From: DASXTS01 sp036505275
GTDB taxonomy: Bacteria; Actinomycetota; Actinomycetes; Mycobacteriales; Pseudonocardiaceae
Reading direction: 5' to 3'
Length of the DNA: 12,505 nt
NCBI GenBank assembly: GCA_036505275.1
Contig: DASXTS010000531.1
Span: 1 to 12,505, forward strand
Shown piece by piece: positions 11,346 to 12,505 of the stretch (positions within the stretch are counted from its first letter, which is position 1; every line of letters begins with the position of its first letter). The position numbers and the translations under genes are program-made. The notes beneath the pieces are model-generated. The model made no database searches and was not told where the DNA came from. It was given only the letters and a program-made list of their open reading frames with translations.

Positions 11346-12505
11346 GTGTCGTCACCCATACCAGCCCCCGTATCCGGACCCGGCGTGAGCACGGGTGCCC
11401 CCCCGGTGGGCCTGGACGAGCTGCGCGAAATCGTTCGACGGATCGCGGCCAACATGGAAAAGGTCATCGTCGGCAAGCCCGAGGTCGTCCGCACCTGCCT
11501 GGTGACCCTGCTCGCCCAGGGTCACCTGCTGGTCGAGGACGTTCCCGGCGTCGGCAAGACCTCGCTGGCCAAGGCGCTGGCCCGGTCGATCGACTGCTCG
11601 GTGAGCCGCATCCAGTTCACCCCCGACCTGCTGCCCAGCGACATCACCGGGGTGAACATCTTCAACCGGCAGACCGGCGAGTTCGAGTTCCGGCCGGGAC
11701 CGGTGTTCGCCAACGTCGTGGTCGGCGACGAGATCAACCGGGCCTCGCCGAAGACCCAGTCCGCCCTGCTGGAGTGCATGGAGGAGGACCAGGTCACCGT
11801 CGACGGCAAGAGCTACCCGCTGGCCGCGCCGTTCATCGTGGTGGCCACCCAGAACCCGATCGAGCTCGAGGGCACCTACGCGCTGCCGGAGGCGCAGCGC
11901 GACCGGTTCACCACCCGGGTGTCGATCGGCTACCCGGACCCGCAGGCCGAGCAGGCGATGGTCGACGAGCACTCCGCCGCCGACCCGCTGGCCACCCTGG
12001 CGCCGGTGTCCCGCGGCGCCGAGATCGTCGGGCTGGTCGAGGCCGTCCGCCGGGTGCACCTGGCCCCCGAGGTGCGCCGCTACGCCGTCGAGCTGACCGC
12101 GGCCACCCGGCGGCTCGCGGAGGTGCGGCTCGGCGCGTCGCCGCGGGCCACCCTGCACCTGGTGCGGGCGGCACGGGCCCAGGCCGCGCTCTCCGGCCGC
12201 GACTACGTGGTGCCCGACGACGTGCAGGCGGTGGCCGTGCCGGTGCTGGCCCACCGGCTGGTGCTCACCGCGGAGGGCCAGGCCGCCCGGCGGCCGGCCG
12301 CCGACCTGGTTCGCGGGCTGCTGCAGCGGATCCCCGTGCCACAGGGCGCCGGCGCGCCGCGGCCAAGCCGCCAGGCCGTGGCTGCGGGCGGCGCCGGCCC
12401 GGCCGGCAACGGCACCGCGCCGTCAACAGCTCCGTCAGCGGCGCCGTCAACAGCGCCGTCAGCGGCGCCGTCAACAGCGCCGTCCAGGGCGGCGTCCACG
12501 GCGGC
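11346..12505 (+). CDS. MoxR-type AAA+ ATPase, C-terminus cut by window edge
   Basis: MoxR ATPases act as chaperone-like AAA+ proteins in the cytoplasm, usually with DUF58/VWA and transglutaminase-like membrane partners encoded next door; those genes would lie beyond the right edge. The 386 visible residues show a short Pro/Ser N-terminus, a Walker A motif in EDVPGVGKTSLAKAL (64-78), TPDLLPSDITG (92-102), a Walker B motif VVVGDE (124-129), sensor 1 ATQNP (167-171), ALPEAQRDRF (179-188), and a sensor 2 region LGASPRATLHLVRAARA (262-278). The AAA+ part ends near 332; after it comes an Ala/Pro/Ser/Gly tail with tandem repeats still running at the edge. GTG 11346 follows AGGAGGT (11336-11342), with a short 3-4 nt spacing. 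No stop codon is reached. It is divergent from mraZ. Confidence 0.95.
   Translation, partial: MSSPIPAPVSGPGVSTGAPPVGLDELREIVRRIAANMEKVIVGKPEVVRTCLVTLLAQGHLLVEDVPGVGKTSLAKALARSIDCSVSRIQFTPDLLPSDITGVNIFNRQTGEFEFRPGPVFANVVVGDEINRASPKTQSALLECMEEDQVTVDGKSYPLAAPFIVVATQNPIELEGTYALPEAQRDRFTTRVSIGYPDPQAEQAMVDEHSAADPLATLAPVSRGAEIVGLVEAVRRVHLAPEVRRYAVELTAATRRLAEVRLGASPRATLHLVRAARAQAALSGRDYVVPDDVQAVAVPVLAHRLVLTAEGQAARRPAADLVRGLLQRIPVPQGAGAPRPSRQAVAAGGAGPAGNGTAPSTAPSAAPSTAPSAAPSTAPSRAASTA
12417..12488 (+). repeat. 24-bp tandem repeat in the moxR tail
   Basis: Three copies with a 24-bp period start at 12417, 12441 and 12465. The first two differ by one base (GCT against GCG); the third diverges in its last few bases. 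They encode APSTAPSA units. The in-frame period keeps the tail open and suggests slippage or unequal crossing-over. Confidence 0.8.

Noticed and set aside
11352..12254. 300-codon minus-strand open frame opposite moxR
   Set aside because: The plus strand here encodes all AAA+ motifs in order; the minus frame is compositionally biased and motif-free.
12203..12499. Minus-strand frame with DGAVDGAADGAV repeats
   Set aside because: It is only the reverse reading of the 24-bp tandem repeat in the moxR tail.

Overview
The window is chromosomal DNA from a very GC-rich actinobacterium. Gene content, codon use, GTG starts, a meso-diaminopimelate-type MurE and a moxR gene beside mraZ point to the Pseudonocardiaceae or a close relative; this placement is inference, not a search result. 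Most of the window is the start of the dcw (division and cell wall) cluster, read on the minus strand from right to left: mraZ, a structured RNA, rsmH (mraW), ftsL-like, ftsI (PBP), then after a gap murE and the first 70 codons of murF, cut by the left edge. Junctions are tight where the cluster is intact: ATGA overlap for rsmH/ftsL and GTGA overlap for murE/murF.

Between ftsI (ends 6537) and murE (starts 1753) lie about 4.8 kb with five genes that do not belong to the usual dcw set. They are an alpha/beta hydrolase (minus), a secreted two-domain beta-rich protein (plus), an atypical arginase-fold protein (minus), an atypical NAD(P)-binding epimerase-like protein (minus), and a TetR regulator (plus). 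The last three look like one unit: the regulator is divergent from an epimerase-arginase gene pair, and the 142-bp gap between them holds a symmetric set of inverted repeats overlapping promoters in both directions. The regulator probably controls itself and the pair. The substrates are not recognisable from sequence.

The right end holds a 458-bp non-coding region between mraZ and a divergent moxR-type AAA+ ATPase, cut by the right edge. The mraZ promoter carries four GTGG(G/T) boxes at an exact 10-bp period, the expected MraZ autoregulatory site. A two-box near-copy lies about 200 bp further along towards moxR.

Other structure worth attention: a 91-nt nested stem structure between mraZ and rsmH, in the position of the described actinobacterial mraW RNA motif; a perfect 10-bp-stem hairpin with a partial second copy between ftsL and ftsI; and convergent gene ends that overlap with no room for a terminator (a shared CTAG at 3914-3917 and an 8-bp overlap at 6537-6544). 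I saw no tRNA, rRNA, CRISPR array, insertion sequence or phage gene.
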